Source of the DNA: Paenibacillus sp. PK3_47
GTDB lineage: Bacteria; Bacillota; Bacilli; Paenibacillales; Paenibacillaceae
Direction: 5' to 3'
DNA length: 64,000 nucleotides
NCBI RefSeq assembly: GCF_023520895.1
Contig: NZ_CP026029.1
Location: 2,852,001 to 2,916,000 of the forward strand
How positions within the stretch are numbered: position 1 is the stretch's first letter; the number at the start of each line of letters is the position of its first letter. Both the position numbers and the translations under genes were made by a program. The notes beneath the pieces are model-generated. The model was given only the letters and a program-made list of their open reading frames with translations. It had not been told where the DNA came from and did not search any database. Below, one piece after another: positions 36,609 through 48,984 of the stretch.

Positions 36609-37619
36609 ATGAGTGTAAAAGTTGGTATTAACGGATTTGGACGTATTGGACGCCTTGCATTCCGCCGTATTCAAAATGTAGAAGGTATCGAAGTGGTAGC
36701 AATCAATGACTTGACTGACGCTAAGATGCTTGCTCATTTGCTTAAATATGATACAACTCAAGGTAAATTTGACGGAGAAGTTGAAGTTCATGACGGATTC
36801 TTCAAAGTAAACGGTAAGGATGTTAAGGTTCTGGCGAACCGTAACCCTGAAGAACTGCCATGGGGCGACCTCGGCGTTGACATCGTTCTGGAGTGCACAG
36901 GTTTCTTCACAACTAAAGAAGCAGCTGAGAAGCACCTTAAAGGCGGAGCTAAAAAAGTAGTTATCTCTGCTCCAGCTACAGGTGACATGAAAACTGTCGT
37001 TTACAACGTTAACGATGACATCCTTGATGGCAGCGAAACTGTAATCTCCGGCGCATCTTGCACAACGAACTGCCTGGCTCCTATGGCAAAAGTTCTGAAC
37101 GACAAGTTCGGTGTGGTTGAAGGCCTGATGACTACAATCCACGCTTACACTGGCGACCAAAACACTCTTGATGCTCCACACGCTAAAGGCGACTTCAGAC
37201 GTGCCCGCGCTGCTGCTGAGAACATCATCCCTAACACTACCGGTGCTGCAAAAGCAATCGGCCTGGTTATTCCAGAACTGAAAGGCAAACTTGACGGAGC
37301 AGCACAACGCGTGCCTGTAGCTACAGGTTCCCTGACTGAGCTGGTAACTGTTCTTGAAAAAACCGTTACTGTTGAAGAAATCAACGCAGCAATGAAAGCC
37401 GCTTCCGATCCGGAAACTTACGGCTACACTGAAGATGAAATCGTATCTTCCGACATCAAAGGTATGACTTTCGGTTCCCTGTTCGATGCTACTCAAACTA
37501 AAGTCCTGACTGTTGGCGACAAACAACTGGTTAAAACAGTTGCTTGGTATGACAATGAAATGTCCTACACTGCACAACTCGTTCGTACTTTGGAGAAATT
37601 CGCTAAGCTGGCTCAATAA
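36609..37619 (+). CDS. gap: Glyceraldehyde-3-phosphate dehydrogenase
   Basis: Oxidises glyceraldehyde 3-phosphate to 1,3-bisphosphoglycerate. The 336-residue protein has the Rossmann [13 protein letters not shown], Asp in AINDLTD that favours NAD over NADP (the glycolytic GapA type), the active-site Cys in SCTTNCLAP (near residue 152) and SWYDNE-like [10 protein letters not shown] near the end. AGGAGG lies nine bases before ATG 36609. Codon use is strongly biased as in highly expressed genes, which also produces long spurious antisense frames. A hairpin separates it from pgk. Confidence 0.97.
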   Translation: MSVKVGINGFGRIGRLAFRRIQNVEGIEVVAINDLTDAKMLAHLLKYDTTQGKFDGEVEVHDGFFKVNGKDVKVLANRNPEELPWGDLGVDIVLECTGFFTTKEAAEKHLKGGAKKVVISAPATGDMKTVVYNVNDDILDGSETVISGASCTTNCLAPMAKVLNDKFGVVEGLMTTIHAYTGDQNTLDAPHAKGDFRRARAAAENIIPNTTGAAKAIGLVIPELKGKLDGAAQRVPVATGSLTELVTVLEKTVTVEEINAAMKAASDPETYGYTEDEIVSSDIKGMTFGSLFDATQTKVLTVGDKQLVKTVAWYDNEMSYTAQLVRTLEKFAKLAQ

Positions 37620-37646
37620 GACCGGTTTTATATAAGCAGCATTTAT

Positions 37647-37683
37647 AGAGCGGAAACAGAAGTTCCTTGTTTCCGCTCTTTCT
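37647..37683 (+). terminator. Strong hairpin between gap and pgk
   Basis: AGAGCGGAAACA and TGTTTCCGCTCT form a perfect 12 bp stem with a 9-base loop followed by TTCT. It could be a partial terminator or an mRNA-stabilising end that lets gap be made in excess over pgk. Confidence 0.65.
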
Positions 37684-37734
37684 AAATGGATTCGTGATGA
37701 CTGAACCAATTATGGGTGTGGAGGAAAACTAATC

Positions 37735-38916
37735 ATGAACAAAAAAAGCGTCCGCGATGTAGAAGTAGCAGGTAAACGCGTATTCGTACGCGTCGATTTC
37801 AATGTGCCGGTGGAAGATGGTAAAATCACTGATGATACCCGTATCCGCGAAACACTGCCAACGATTAAATATTTGATCGAGAACGGTGCAAAGGTTATTC
37901 TGGCCAGCCACATGGGCCGTCCTAAAGGTCAATTCGTAGATTCCATGCGTCTAACTGTAGCTGCAGAGCGCCTGTCCGAGCTGCTCGGCAAACCGGTAGC
38001 CAAAGCTGATGAAGCCATCGGTGAAGCTGTTAAAGCGCAAATCGCTGAACTGAACGACGGTGATGTGCTTGTGCTTGAGAATGTCCGTTTCTATCCGGGC
38101 GAAGAAAAGAACGATCCTGAACTGGCTAAGCAGTTCGCTGAACTGGCTGACCTGTTCGTTAACGACGCATTCGGTGCGGCTCACCGTGCGCATGCATCGA
38201 CTGAAGGGATCGCTCACTTCCTGCCGGCTGTATCCGGTCTTCTGATGGAGAAAGAACTGTCCGTACTGGGCAAAGCTCTGTCAAACCCTGAGCGTCCTTT
38301 CACTGCCATCATCGGCGGTTCCAAGGTTAAAGACAAAATCGATGTAATCGACAACCTGCTGACTCTGGCTGACAATGTTCTGATTGGCGGCGGTCTATCC
38401 TATACATTCACCAAAGCTTTGGGTCACGAAATCGGCCAATCCCTGGTGGACAATGACAAGCTCGATGTAGCTCTCGGATTTATCGAAAAAGCAAAAGCGC
38501 TCGGCAAAAACTTCCTGCTTCCGGTGGATATTGTTGTTGCTGACAAATTCGGCGCAGACGCTAACACCAAGATTGTTGATGTTAACGAAATTCCAGCTGA
38601 CTGGGAAGGTCTGGACATCGGTCCTAAGACCCGTGAACTGTATGCCGATGTGATCAAGAACTCCAAGCTGGTTGTATGGAACGGACCTATGGGCGTATTT
38701 GAAATCGACATCTTCGCTGAAGGTACGAAGGCTGTAGCTCAGGCTTGCGCAACAACTGAAGGCTACACTGTAATCGGCGGCGGCGATTCCGCAGCTGCAG
38801 CAGAAAAATTCCACCTGGCTGACCAAATGGATCATATCTCCACTGGCGGCGGTGCATCCCTCGAGTTCATGGAAGGCAAAGCACTTCCTGGCGTAGAGGC
38901 ACTGAACGACAAGTAA
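37735..38916 (+). CDS. pgk: Phosphoglycerate kinase
   Basis: Transfers phosphate from 1,3-bisphosphoglycerate to ADP. The 393-residue two-domain enzyme shows [15 protein letters not shown] at the N-terminus, the substrate-binding SHMGRPKG (near 60), [12 protein letters not shown] at the domain boundary (near 195), NGPMGVFE (near 320) and the nucleotide loop GGGDSAAA (near 350). TGGAGGA precedes ATG 37735. It is the third gene of the CggR operon. Confidence 0.97.
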   Translation: MNKKSVRDVEVAGKRVFVRVDFNVPVEDGKITDDTRIRETLPTIKYLIENGAKVILASHMGRPKGQFVDSMRLTVAAERLSELLGKPVAKADEAIGEAVKAQIAELNDGDVLVLENVRFYPGEEKNDPELAKQFAELADLFVNDAFGAAHRAHASTEGIAHFLPAVSGLLMEKELSVLGKALSNPERPFTAIIGGSKVKDKIDVIDNLLTLADNVLIGGGLSYTFTKALGHEIGQSLVDNDKLDVALGFIEKAKALGKNFLLPVDIVVADKFGADANTKIVDVNEIPADWEGLDIGPKTRELYADVIKNSKLVVWNGPMGVFEIDIFAEGTKAVAQACATTEGYTVIGGGDSAAAAEKFHLADQMDHISTGGGASLEFMEGKALPGVEALNDK

Positions 38917-39699
<783 letters not shown>

Positions 39700-39701
39700 G
39701 G

Positions 39702-41246
39702 ATGTCAGCTCCAAAGCCTGTTGCTTTAATTATCATGGACGGTTTCGGTCTGCGGAATACGGATGAAGGCAACGCGGTTGCCCAAGCCAACAAGCCCAAC
39801 TATGACCGTTACCTGAAACAATATCCGAATACTACCCTGACCGCTTGCGGCGAAGCCGTAGGTCTGCCGGAAGGACAAATGGGTAACTCTGAAGTAGGTC
39901 ACCTTAACATCGGTGCAGGCCGGATCGTATACCAGGATCTGACCCGTATCGACAAGTCCATCCGTGACGGGGAGTTTTTCGAGAACGAAACGCTGGTTGC
40001 AGCTGTAAGAAGCGCCAAGTCTAGCGGCAAAAAGCTTCACCTGTATGCGCTGGTATCCGACGGAGGGGTACACAGCCATATCAGCCACCTGTTCGCCATG
40101 CTTGATCTGGCCAAGAAAGAGGATATGCATGAAGTGTATATCCATGCTTTCATGGACGGCCGTGACGTGCCTCCTGACAGCGGACAGAAGTTCGTCCAGG
40201 ACCTCATTGCCAAGATCGAAGAGGTTGGCGTAGGTACAATTGCTACGGTATCCGGCCGCTATTTCGCGATGGACCGTGACAAGCGCTGGGAACGTGTAGA
40301 GAAGACTTACCGTGCGATGGTATATGGCGAAGGCCCTAAATATACGGACGCACTGCAAGCGATCACTGCATCCTACCAGAATTCCGTGTATGATGAATTT
40401 GTTGAGCCTAGTGTAATTGTGGACAGCAATGATAAGCCGGTAGCGGTAGTGGAAAGCGGCGATTCCGTCGTGTTCCTGAACTTCCGTCCTGACCGTGCGA
40501 TCCAGCTGTCGCAAGTCTTCACGAACTCCGACTTCCGCGGGTTTGACCGTGGACCGCTGTTCCCGCAGGGCCTGCACTTCGTATGTCTGACGACTTTCAG
40601 TGAAACGGTACAAGGCTATGTAGCCTACTCGCCGAAGAATCTGGATAACACGCTCGGAGAAGTGCTTGTTCAGAACAACAAGAAGCAGCTGCGTATTGCG
40701 GAAACTGAAAAGTACCCGCACGTAACCTTCTTCTTCAGCGGCGGACGCGATGAGGAGCTTCCCGGCGAAACGCGTATCCTGATCAACTCTCCAAAAGTAG
40801 CAACCTATGACTTGAAGCCTGAGATGAGCGCATACGAAGTGGCGGCGGCCTGCGTAGCGGAGATCGAAGCGGACAGACAGGATGCGATTATCCTGAACTT
40901 TGCGAACCCTGATATGGTCGGACACTCCGGTATGCTGGAGCCAACCATCAAGGCTGTAGAAGTAACGGATGAGTGTGTGGGTAAAGTTGTCGATGCGGTT
41001 GTCGCCAAGGGCGGCGTTGCGATTATCATTGCCGACCATGGTAATGCTGATATGGTATTTGACGAGAACGGACGCCCGTTCACGGCCCATACCACCAACC
41101 CGGTTCCTTTCATTGTGACTACTGAAGATGTTGTACTGCGTGATTCCGGTATTCTTGCCGATGTGGCACCGACCATCCTGGATCTGATGGGACTTCCGCA
41201 GCCTGCGGAAATGACCGGACAATCCATGATTGCCAGCCGTAAATAA
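39702..41246 (+). CDS. gpmI: Phosphoglycerate mutase, cofactor-independent
   Basis: Interconverts 3- and 2-phosphoglycerate. The 514-residue manganese enzyme of the alkaline phosphatase superfamily has the metal Asp in IIMDGFGLR, the phosphorylated Ser in [14 protein letters not shown] (near 62), DGGVHSH (near 122), the FLNFRPDRA arginine motif (near 258), and metal ligands in PDMVGHSG and ADHGNAD in the C-terminal part. Its ribosome site (GAGGGGG) lies within the end of tpiA. Confidence 0.97.
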   Translation: MSAPKPVALIIMDGFGLRNTDEGNAVAQANKPNYDRYLKQYPNTTLTACGEAVGLPEGQMGNSEVGHLNIGAGRIVYQDLTRIDKSIRDGEFFENETLVAAVRSAKSSGKKLHLYALVSDGGVHSHISHLFAMLDLAKKEDMHEVYIHAFMDGRDVPPDSGQKFVQDLIAKIEEVGVGTIATVSGRYFAMDRDKRWERVEKTYRAMVYGEGPKYTDALQAITASYQNSVYDEFVEPSVIVDSNDKPVAVVESGDSVVFLNFRPDRAIQLSQVFTNSDFRGFDRGPLFPQGLHFVCLTTFSETVQGYVAYSPKNLDNTLGEVLVQNNKKQLRIAETEKYPHVTFFFSGGRDEELPGETRILINSPKVATYDLKPEMSAYEVAAACVAEIEADRQDAIILNFANPDMVGHSGMLEPTIKAVEVTDECVGKVVDAVVAKGGVAIIIADHGNADMVFDENGRPFTAHTTNPVPFIVTTEDVVLRDSGILADVAPTILDLMGLPQPAEMTGQSMIASRK

Positions 41247-41299
41247 GCAGGAACGAACGCTTTTGAAATTCCCAAAATCAATGAATAAAAGGAGATTAA

Positions 41300-42592
<1,293 letters not shown>

Positions 42593-42613
42593 TCTCTTTT
42601 GAGACAGATTTAT

Positions 42614-42646
42614 AAGAGTCTGCCGTTTTCGGCAGGCTCTTTTTTG
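42614..42646 (+). terminator. Terminator of the glycolytic operon
   Basis: AAGAGTCTGCCG-TTTT-CGGCAGGCTCTT, then a T run, 20 bases after the eno stop. Confidence 0.92.
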
Positions 42647-42685
42647 TGAAGATATAACTTTATACAGATAGTGCCAGCTCTATGG

Positions 42686-42714
42686 TTGTATTCGCTTCAC
42701 TGCTATGATAAAAT
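42686..42714 (+). promoter_or_regulatory. Candidate secG promoter
   Basis: TTGTAT (42686-42691), 17 bases, TAAAAT (42709-42714). Confidence 0.5.
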
Positions 42715-42788
42715 AAGAATGCTGTTTATGATCCGTGAACTCTAAATTACCATAGATAGTGATGCTTAGGCGTAGGAGGTGGAAGTGA

Positions 42789-43022
42789 ATGGATATCTTT
42801 TTGAAAATTGTGCTCCTGATTTTTTCCGTCGGTCTGATTGCGGTCGTTCTTCTGCAAAAAGGGAAAAGCGCAGGTCTTTCCGGTGCCATCTCCGGCGGTG
42901 CTGAGCATCTCTTCGGCAAGACAAAAGCACGTGGTATGGAACTCGTACTGCAGCGTGTAACAGTTGCACTGGCAGCCGGATTCTTCATCATGTCGATCAT
43001 TGTTGCCGTTGTTGTGGACTAG
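42789..43022 (+). CDS. secG: Preprotein translocase subunit SecG
   Basis: A 77-residue protein with two hydrophobic helices (about residues 1-22 and 52-75) joined by the conserved cytoplasmic loop VLLQKGKSAGLSGAISGGAEHLFGK-type segment, typical of SecG, the small SecYEG subunit. AGGAGGTG lies nine bases before ATG 42789. Its place between eno and rnr is conserved in Bacillales. Confidence 0.93.
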   Translation: MDIFLKIVLLIFSVGLIAVVLLQKGKSAGLSGAISGGAEHLFGKTKARGMELVLQRVTVALAAGFFIMSIIVAVVVD

Positions 43023-43034
43023 TATATGTACAGT

Positions 43035-43079
43035 AAGCCTTTGTTCTGTTCCTTAAGGGACGGTGCGGGGGCTTTTTTG
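43035..43079 (+). terminator. Terminator after secG
   Basis: AAGCCTTTG pairs with CGGGGGCTT (with G-U pairs), with an inner GTTCC/GGGAC stem and six T. Confidence 0.7.
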
Positions 43080-43257
43080 TTGCCCGAATTTATACATAGG
43101 AATAACTACCGGATCATCAGAAGAGGGATGCTATCGATTGATTTCGTGTATACTAGGGTATGAGTATATAGAGGTAAATTTTACTTGAATGAATCAGCGC
43201 GAAAAAGGACAAGACATACATATATGCCAGCGGCATTAAATGCTGCGGAGGGCCGAG

Positions 43258-46062
43258 GTGACTTTATTGATAACTCAGGAAATATTACTTGATTTCATGC
43301 GGGAGACCGCTTATAAACCGCTGACTTATGACGAACTGGTGAGCCATTTCGCTATCGAGGACAGCACAGACTTTACAGCTTTTGAAAATTTGCTTAAGGG
43401 GCTGGAGCAGGACGGCAGAATTGTGCTGACCCGCAACGGACGCTACGGCGTACCTGAACGTATGGACCTGCTCCGCGGACGGCTGCAGGCGCATGCCAAG
43501 GGGTTTGCTTTTCTGATTCCGGATGACCGGGACCACCCCGATGTGTACATCCACGCCAATGATCTCAAAGGTGCGATGAACGGGGATATCGTGCTTATCC
43601 GCATTACCTCCAAGAGTCCGTCCGGCGGACGTATGGAAGGTGAAGTTGTCCGGATCGTCAAAAGAGGTGTGCTGCAGACCGTAGGTGTATTTCAGAACCT
43701 GGAAACTTACGGATTTGTGCTGCCGGATGATAAGCGGATTAACCGGGATATTTTTGTGCCGAAGCAGTCCTTTATGGGAGCGGTTGACGGCGATAAGGTC
43801 GTAGTGCGCATTGTGAGCTATCCGGAAGGCCGTGCTGCCGCAGAGGGGGAAGTGATTGAAATCCTCGGGCACAAGGACGATCCGGGTGTGGACATTCTGT
43901 CGGTGATCCGCAAGCATCAGCTGCCGGAGGCTTTTCCGGCAGAAGTGATGAGGGAAGCGGAGCAGGCGCCGGATTCCATTACGGAAGAGGAGATCATTCA
44001 GCAGGGCCGCCGCGACCTGCGCGGACTGAACATTGTTACGATTGACGGCGCAGATGCGAAGGACCTGGATGATGCGGTCAATGTGCAGCGTCTGGAGAAC
44101 GGGCACTATAAGCTGGGCGTTCACATTGCTGACGTCGGCTATTATGTCCGCGAGGGCTCTGAGCTTGATAAAGAAGCTTATGACCGCGGCTGCAGTGTCT
44201 ATCTGGTGGACCGGGTAATCCCGATGCTGCCTCACCGGCTGTCGAACGGGATATGCAGTCTTAATCCGAAGGTAGACCGGCTGACGATGTCCTGCGAGAT
44301 GGAATTCAATGAACAGATGAAGGTCGTCAAGCATGATGTCTTTACGAGCGTAATCCGTACCAAAGAAAGAATGACCTACTCCGATGTCCGCAAAATTGTT
44401 GAGGATGAGGATCCGGAGCTGCTGGAGCGCTATGCCCCGCTGATTGACGATTTCCGTCTGATGAAGGAGCTGGCCATGAAGCTGCGCGGTGCTCGGATGC
44501 GGCGCGGTGCGGTGGATTTTGATTTTGAAGAGAGCAAGATCATTGTTGATGAGAACGGTAAAGCAGTGGACATCGTCAAACGCGAGCGTTCGGTCGCAGA
44601 ACAAATTATCGAGGAGTTCATGCTGGCAGCCAACGAGACGGTGGCCGAACATTTCCACTGGCTGAAGGTGCCGTTCCTCTACCGGATTCACGAGGATCCT
44701 GATCCGGAGAAGCTGCAGAACTTCATGGCCTTCGCGGCCAACTTTGGCTACCATGTCAAAGGCCGGGGCAATTCGGTTCATCCGCGTGCCCTGCAGGATC
44801 TGCTGGAGCAGATTGAAGGCACGAAGGAGCAGACGGTCATCAGCACGATGATGCTGCGTTCGATGAAGCAAGCGAAATACGATGCCGAGAGCACAGGCCA
44901 CTTCGGTCTGGCTGCGGAATACTATTCCCACTTCACCTCGCCGATCCGCCGTTATCCCGACCTTGTCATCCACCGCGTCATGCGTGAAGTAATTGAGAAC
45001 GGCGGCGCCCTTAGCGAGAAGCGTCATGAGTATCTGGCGACCCGGATGCCTGACATCGCCCAGCAGTCCTCAGAGCGTGAGCGGGTAGCCGTTGAGGCTG
45101 AGCGTGATACGGAGCAGCTGAAGAAAGCAGAGTACATGCTGGATAAAGTCGGTGAGGAATTCGACGCCATGGTCAGCAGTGTGACCAGCTTCGGGATGTT
45201 CATCGAGCTCGACAATACTGTCGAAGGCCTGATCCGGCTCAGTGCACTGACCGACGATTATTACCACTTCGACGAGGCGCATATGGCGCTCATCGGTGAG
45301 CGCACCTCCAAGGTGTTTCGCATCGGCGACGAGGTCAAGATCCGGGTAGCCAAGGTCAACATGGACGACCACACGATCGACTTCGAGCTGGTCGACATGA
45401 AGCCGCGTGCGGCAGGCGAGCACCGCAGCTATGGCGGCCGCGGCGGCCGTCCCGGAGCCGGCGGCTTCGGGAAGCCTGGCGGCAAGCCCGGCAGCGGCGG
45501 CAGAAGCCGCACTGGCGGTAAGGGCAAGGCCGGCGGCGGGAAGAACGCCGGCAAACGCAAGCCGGGCGCGGTAGCTACCGGCGCCTGGGAAGCGCAGCCG
45601 CGCAGTGACGCACCGGCAGGTGCGGGCGCACGCGGCAAGCGCGGAGGCGGCCCGGCAGAGGCCGCCCGGCGGGCATTCGACGCCCTGAACAGCGAAGCGG
45701 GCGGCGGCAGTGCACCGCGCGAGCGCAGCGGGCGCGGCGGTGGTGCCGGAGCAGGTGCCGGCGGACGCGGCATCAGCTTCGGCTTTGGCTCCGGCAAGGG
45801 CGGCTATGGCGCCCCGGCCGAGCGGGGGGTCGGCGACCTGCCGGGCGTCGACGCCAGCACGCGGTTCCGCAGCCGGGAGGATCTCGGCAGCGGCAGCGGG
45901 TATGAGAGCCGCAGCGGCGGTCCGCAAGGCAAAAGCCGCCGCAAGAAAACCAGAGGCGGCGTTTTCATCAGCCCGTCTGTAACGGCTGGTAATGCTTCAG
46001 GCAGCAACAATGCGGAGAATGCGGTCCGCCGGAAGAAAAAGAAGAAGAAATCGCAGGATTGA
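43258..46062 (+). CDS. rnr: Ribonuclease R with long basic tail
   Basis: A 3'-5' exoribonuclease that degrades structured RNA and works with SmpB/tmRNA in quality control. Domains in order: N-terminal winged helix (about 10-75), two cold-shock RNA-binding domains (80-230), the RNB catalytic domain (about 255-590, metal Asp cluster in [14 protein letters not shown]) and an S1 domain (about 640-720, starting [13 protein letters not shown]). After it come about 210 residues rich in Gly, Arg, Lys and Ser, ending in a run of lysines; this tail is much longer than usual. GGAGG (43247-43251) supports GTG 43258 as start; ATG 43240 lies ahead of that site. The order rnr-smpB-ssrA is conserved. Confidence 0.94.
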   Translation: MTLLITQEILLDFMRETAYKPLTYDELVSHFAIEDSTDFTAFENLLKGLEQDGRIVLTRNGRYGVPERMDLLRGRLQAHAKGFAFLIPDDRDHPDVYIHANDLKGAMNGDIVLIRITSKSPSGGRMEGEVVRIVKRGVLQTVGVFQNLETYGFVLPDDKRINRDIFVPKQSFMGAVDGDKVVVRIVSYPEGRAAAEGEVIEILGHKDDPGVDILSVIRKHQLPEAFPAEVMREAEQAPDSITEEEIIQQGRRDLRGLNIVTIDGADAKDLDDAVNVQRLENGHYKLGVHIADVGYYVREGSELDKEAYDRGCSVYLVDRVIPMLPHRLSNGICSLNPKVDRLTMSCEMEFNEQMKVVKHDVFTSVIRTKERMTYSDVRKIVEDEDPELLERYAPLIDDFRLMKELAMKLRGARMRRGAVDFDFEESKIIVDENGKAVDIVKRERSVAEQIIEEFMLAANETVAEHFHWLKVPFLYRIHEDPDPEKLQNFMAFAANFGYHVKGRGNSVHPRALQDLLEQIEGTKEQTVISTMMLRSMKQAKYDAESTGHFGLAAEYYSHFTSPIRRYPDLVIHRVMREVIENGGALSEKRHEYLATRMPDIAQQSSERERVAVEAERDTEQLKKAEYMLDKVGEEFDAMVSSVTSFGMFIELDNTVEGLIRLSALTDDYYHFDEAHMALIGERTSKVFRIGDEVKIRVAKVNMDDHTIDFELVDMKPRAAGEHRSYGGRGGRPGAGGFGKPGGKPGSGGRSRTGGKGKAGGGKNAGKRKPGAVATGAWEAQPRSDAPAGAGARGKRGGGPAEAARRAFDALNSEAGGGSAPRERSGRGGGAGAGAGGRGISFGFGSGKGGYGAPAERGVGDLPGVDASTRFRSREDLGSGSGYESRSGGPQGKSRRKKTRGGVFISPSVTAGNASGSNNAENAVRRKKKKKKSQD

Positions 46063-46153
46063 TTAAGGAAGCTGGGCAAGACTGGCGGGAAGCTAAGGAT
46101 ATTCAATGATCTCAAGCTCCCGGGCCGTGCTCATTTATAGGTATAAAATTTAG

Positions 46154-46199
46154 CAGAGCAGCACAACCTGCATTTTTGCAGAGTGGCTGCTCTGTTTTT
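46154..46199 (+). terminator. Terminator after rnr
   Basis: CAGAGCAGC pairs with GCTGCTCTG, with an inner CTGCA/TGCAG stem, followed by five T. The rest of the 350-base rnr-smpB gap shows only a candidate smpB promoter (TTGCGC, 18 bases, TACAAT near 46325-46354). Confidence 0.88.
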
Positions 46200-46412
46200 C
46201 ATAAATAGTGTCAATCCGCTTCTTAAGGGTTAAGTAAATGTAGCCATGCGGCTTACTGACATACAGCTGACAAAATCAAATTAGCAATCTCAAAATGAGC
46301 TGAGTAGGAATGGGGAGCCGCTCCTTGCGCTACACAGTTGGCTTTTGATACAATAAAGATCTGATGTTTGACTCCGCTATGCCGGGGAAATTTGATTCAA
46401 GGAGTGACTCTC

Positions 46413-46892
46413 ATGGGTAAAAAAGCAGACGGGAAAGTGCTCGCCCAGAACAAAAAAGCTTCCCATGATTATTTTATCGAGGACACTTATGAGGCGGGTA
46501 TGGTGCTGACGGGTACTGAAATCAAGTCACTGCGTAACGGCCGCGCCAACATTGGTGATGCGTTCGCTACGATCCGCAACGGCGAGATTCATATTCACAA
46601 TATGCACATCAGCCCGTTCGAGCAGGGGAACCGTGCCAACCCTACCGATCCGACGCGTACACGCAAGCTGCTGCTGCATAAGGTGCAGATTAACAAGCTG
46701 CTCGGACTGTCCAAGCAGGAAGGTTACTCGATCGTGCCGCTGAAGATTTATGTGCGCAATGGCTATGCCAAGCTGCTGATCGGTCTCGGTAAAGGGAAGA
46801 AGCAATACGACAAACGTGACTCCGCCGCCAAAAAGGACGCTCAACGCGATATCCAGCGTGCGCTGCGCGAGAAACAGAAGATCGCCAGATAA
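46413..46892 (+). CDS. smpB: SsrA-binding protein
   Basis: SmpB binds tmRNA and delivers it to stalled ribosomes. The 159-residue product has the conserved beta-barrel sequence [29 protein letters not shown]-type at the N-terminus, [14 protein letters not shown] (near 70), and the basic C-terminal tail [25 protein letters not shown] that reaches into the mRNA channel. The frame opens at 46368 but AAGGAGTGA (46399-46407) points to ATG 46413. Its RNA partner ssrA follows 166 bases downstream. Confidence 0.96.
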   Translation: MGKKADGKVLAQNKKASHDYFIEDTYEAGMVLTGTEIKSLRNGRANIGDAFATIRNGEIHIHNMHISPFEQGNRANPTDPTRTRKLLLHKVQINKLLGLSKQEGYSIVPLKIYVRNGYAKLLIGLGKGKKQYDKRDSAAKKDAQRDIQRALREKQKIAR

Positions 46893-46915
46893 GTACCAGA
46901 ATCCACCTTCAATTC

Positions 46916-46956
46916 CTTTAACCCACGTGTTAAAGTGTTGATAAATGTGCTATACT
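46916..46956 (+). promoter_or_regulatory. ssrA promoter region with inverted repeat
   Basis: An extended -10 (TGC-TATACT, 46951-46956) lies about 100 bases ahead of mature tmRNA. Upstream, CTTTAAC-CCACGT-GTTAAAG (46916-46935) is a perfect 7 bp inverted repeat near the expected -35; it may be an operator. Confidence 0.5.
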
Positions 46957-47058
46957 GTGTAAGTAAGATTTTTGCTTCGATACAGTCTCAAGTCAGAGGC
47001 TGTGGATTGGATCTCTCTTGCCGGAAGATCCGCTTGATCCGAAGCGCCCTTTTAATGA

Positions 47059-47420
47059 GGGGCCGTTCTTGGATTCGACGGGGGTAGTTCGAGCATGAGC
47101 AGCGAGTAGTGGGGACGCGTCCGCTTCATCAACGCTAAAGCCTATTAAACGGCAAACAACAAAACAACTACGCTTTCGCAGCCTAAGAAACTGTGTGCGT
47201 GCTTCTACCCTGCATCGCCCATGTGACAGGGATAGGGGCTAACTAGTAGTGGGATACGCCGCTTGGTCTCCGCCTGGGGTCAACGGAAGAAGATAATCAG
47301 GCTGACCCAACGTATAGCCGGTTACGGGGCGATACTCGGGTGACATCAAAACTGTGACTACACTCGTAGAAACTTATGTGCCGTTATCTTCGGACAGGGG
47401 TTCGACTCCCCTCGGCTCCA
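47059..47420 (+). ncRNA. ssrA: Transfer-messenger RNA (tmRNA)
   Basis: The 362-nt RNA begins GGGGCCG, pairing with CGGCTCC before the discriminator A at 47420; CCA is not encoded. The tRNA-like end has the T arm ACAGGGG-TTCGACT-CCCCT. The tag frame runs from GGC at 47151 to TAA at 47184-47186 and codes GKQQNNYAFAA, so stalled proteins would receive (A)GKQQNNYAFAA, ending in the usual ...AA degradation signal. smpB and rnr lie just upstream. Bases from about 47221 to the 3' end are duplicated at 48391. Confidence 0.96.
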
Positions 47421-47436
47421 TATGGAGTACAAGTAG

Positions 47437-47461
47437 AAGACACCTTAGGGGTGTCTTTTTT
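47437..47461 (+). terminator. Terminator of ssrA
   Basis: AAGACACC-TTAGG-GGTGTCTT followed by T run. This hairpin is the prototype of a family found repeatedly downstream. Confidence 0.9.
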
Positions 47462-47539
47462 CGTTATAGGCAATTTCCTTCGAAGCCCATTTCAAATGAA
47501 AAATGTTATAATAAATATTAAAGAATGGAGCTGATGCCG

Positions 47540-48367
47540 ATGGAATTACTCGACCCGCGTGTGGATTTTGTGTTCAAACGGATATTTGGCAGCGAGAATA
47601 ATAAGGATGTGCTGCTGGCGTTTCTTAACCGCATTTTTACAGAGGCTGGCGAGCCGCCGCTGACCGAGATTATTCTAATGAATCCCTATACGGACAAAGA
47701 CGATCCACTCGACAAACAATCTATCTTTGATGTTTATGCCAAGACTTCTGAAGGTAAACTAATTGATATAGAGATGCAGTTATTTAATAAATACGACATA
47801 GAGAAAAGAACACTCTTTTACTGGAGTAAACGATATGCGAGTCAACTCAGTGAGGGTGAGAAGTATCTAGAGTTGAAGAAATGCGTAACGATCAATATTT
47901 TGAATTATTTGTTCTTGAAGAATCAGCAATATCATAATGTATTTCATTTGCGGGAAGACCGGACAGGAATATCCTTAATCGACGATATTGAAGTTCATTT
48001 CCTGGAGCTGCCGAAGCTGGATGATCATAATGTTCCTTCTGAAGGCGGACTAATTAATTGGCTATTGTTTTTAAAAGGTGCTGATACATCACAATGGGAG
48101 GTGCTGAAGATGAATGAGCCAGGATTGGAAAAGGCCATGGATACTCTGCAATATCTAAGTCAGGATTCGGATGCTAGACGGTTGTATGAGGCCAGACAGA
48201 AGTATTTGCATGATGAGGCTTCTATGCTGGGAAGTGCAGAAATGGCGGGTATAAAAAAAGGTAAAATAGAAGTTGCCCAGAATTTGTTGGCTATGGGAAT
48301 GGATCATGCTGCTGTCGCTAAAGCAACTGGTCTAAGTGAGGATGAAGTTCGGTCTATAAGGTTTTAA
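47540..48367 (+). CDS. Rpn-family PD-(D/E)XK recombination-promoting nuclease / putative transposase
   Basis: The 275-residue protein begins MELLDPRVDFVFKRIFGSENNKD-like sequence, the mark of the Rpn/PDDEXK_2 family. Nuclease-core candidates are Asp in SIFDVYAKTSEGK and the acid/Gln in LIDIEMQLFNK (IEMQ), followed by YWSKRYASQL. The C-terminal 60 residues form the helical region often ending in repeated helix-turn-helix-like KATGLSEDEVRSI. In E. coli Rpn proteins raise RecA-independent recombination. GGAG (47527-47530) supports ATG 47540; ATG 47525 overlaps that site. A truncated second copy lies at 48680. Its location right after ssrA suggests part of an inserted or duplicated module. Confidence 0.85.
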   Translation: MELLDPRVDFVFKRIFGSENNKDVLLAFLNRIFTEAGEPPLTEIILMNPYTDKDDPLDKQSIFDVYAKTSEGKLIDIEMQLFNKYDIEKRTLFYWSKRYASQLSEGEKYLELKKCVTINILNYLFLKNQQYHNVFHLREDRTGISLIDDIEVHFLELPKLDDHNVPSEGGLINWLLFLKGADTSQWEVLKMNEPGLEKAMDTLQYLSQDSDARRLYEARQKYLHDEASMLGSAEMAGIKKGKIEVAQNLLAMGMDHAAVAKATGLSEDEVRSIRF

Positions 48368-48390
48368 TATCCCTATTCTTTCAGCTGATC

Positions 48391-48592
48391 ATGTTGACAG
48401 GGATAGGGGCTAACTAGTAGTGGGATACGCCGCTTGGTCTCCGCCTGGGGTCAACGGAAGAAGATAATCAGGCTGACCCAACGTATAGCCGGTTACGGGG
48501 CGATACTCGGGTGACATCAAAACTGTGACTACACTCGTAGAAACTTATGTGCCGTTATCTTCGGACAGGGGGGCGGGCTCCCCTCGGCTCCA
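48391..48592 (+). pseudogene. Partial ssrA copy (3' half, defective T-loop)
   Basis: About 200 bases repeat the ssrA sequence from roughly nucleotide 163 to the 3' end. The only change seen is in the T arm, where loop TTCGACT is replaced by GGCGGGCT. The 5' acceptor strand and the tag frame are missing, so it cannot form tmRNA. The copy continues past the 3' end into a duplicate of the ssrA terminator. Confidence 0.92.
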
Positions 48593-48608
48593 TATGGAGT
48601 ACAAGTAG

Positions 48609-48633
48609 AAGACACCTTAGGGGTGTCTTTTTC
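48609..48633 (+). terminator. Duplicate of the ssrA terminator
   Basis: AGACACC-TTAG-GGGTGTCT with five T, the same as the hairpin at 47437, as part of the duplicated segment. Confidence 0.85.
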
Positions 48634-48679
48634 ATTTTCCTGTAAAGTTCAGTTCCCTTGAAAATGCTATAATAATGAC

Positions 48680-48984
48680 GCCGTATTTTCACTGAAGCTG
48701 GTGAACCGCCGCTGACCGAAATTATCCTGATGAACCCTTATACGGATAAAGACGATCCCCTCGACAAACAGTCCATCTTTGATGTTTACGCCAAAGCCTC
48801 TGAAGGTAAGCTAATTGATATAGAAATGCAGTTGTTTAATAAGTACGACATAGAGAAAAGGACGCTTTTTTATTGGAGTAAACGGTATGCCAGCCAACTC
48901 AGTGAAGGCGATAAATATCCAGAGTTGAAGAAATGCGTGACGATCAACATCCTAAACTATTCGTTCTTGAAGAATGAGCAATAG
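48680..48984 (+). pseudogene. Truncated second copy of the Rpn-family nuclease gene
   Basis: The frame matches the intact copy from about residue 36 (RIFTEAGEPPLTEIILMNPY) to about residue 133 (NYSFLKNEQ) and then hits a stop. The first ~35 codons are lost by a deletion that joins the upstream AT-rich promoter region straight to the coding part, and the C-terminal half is missing. Protein identity is high but many synonymous sites differ, unlike the almost unchanged ssrA segment beside it. Confidence 0.88.
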
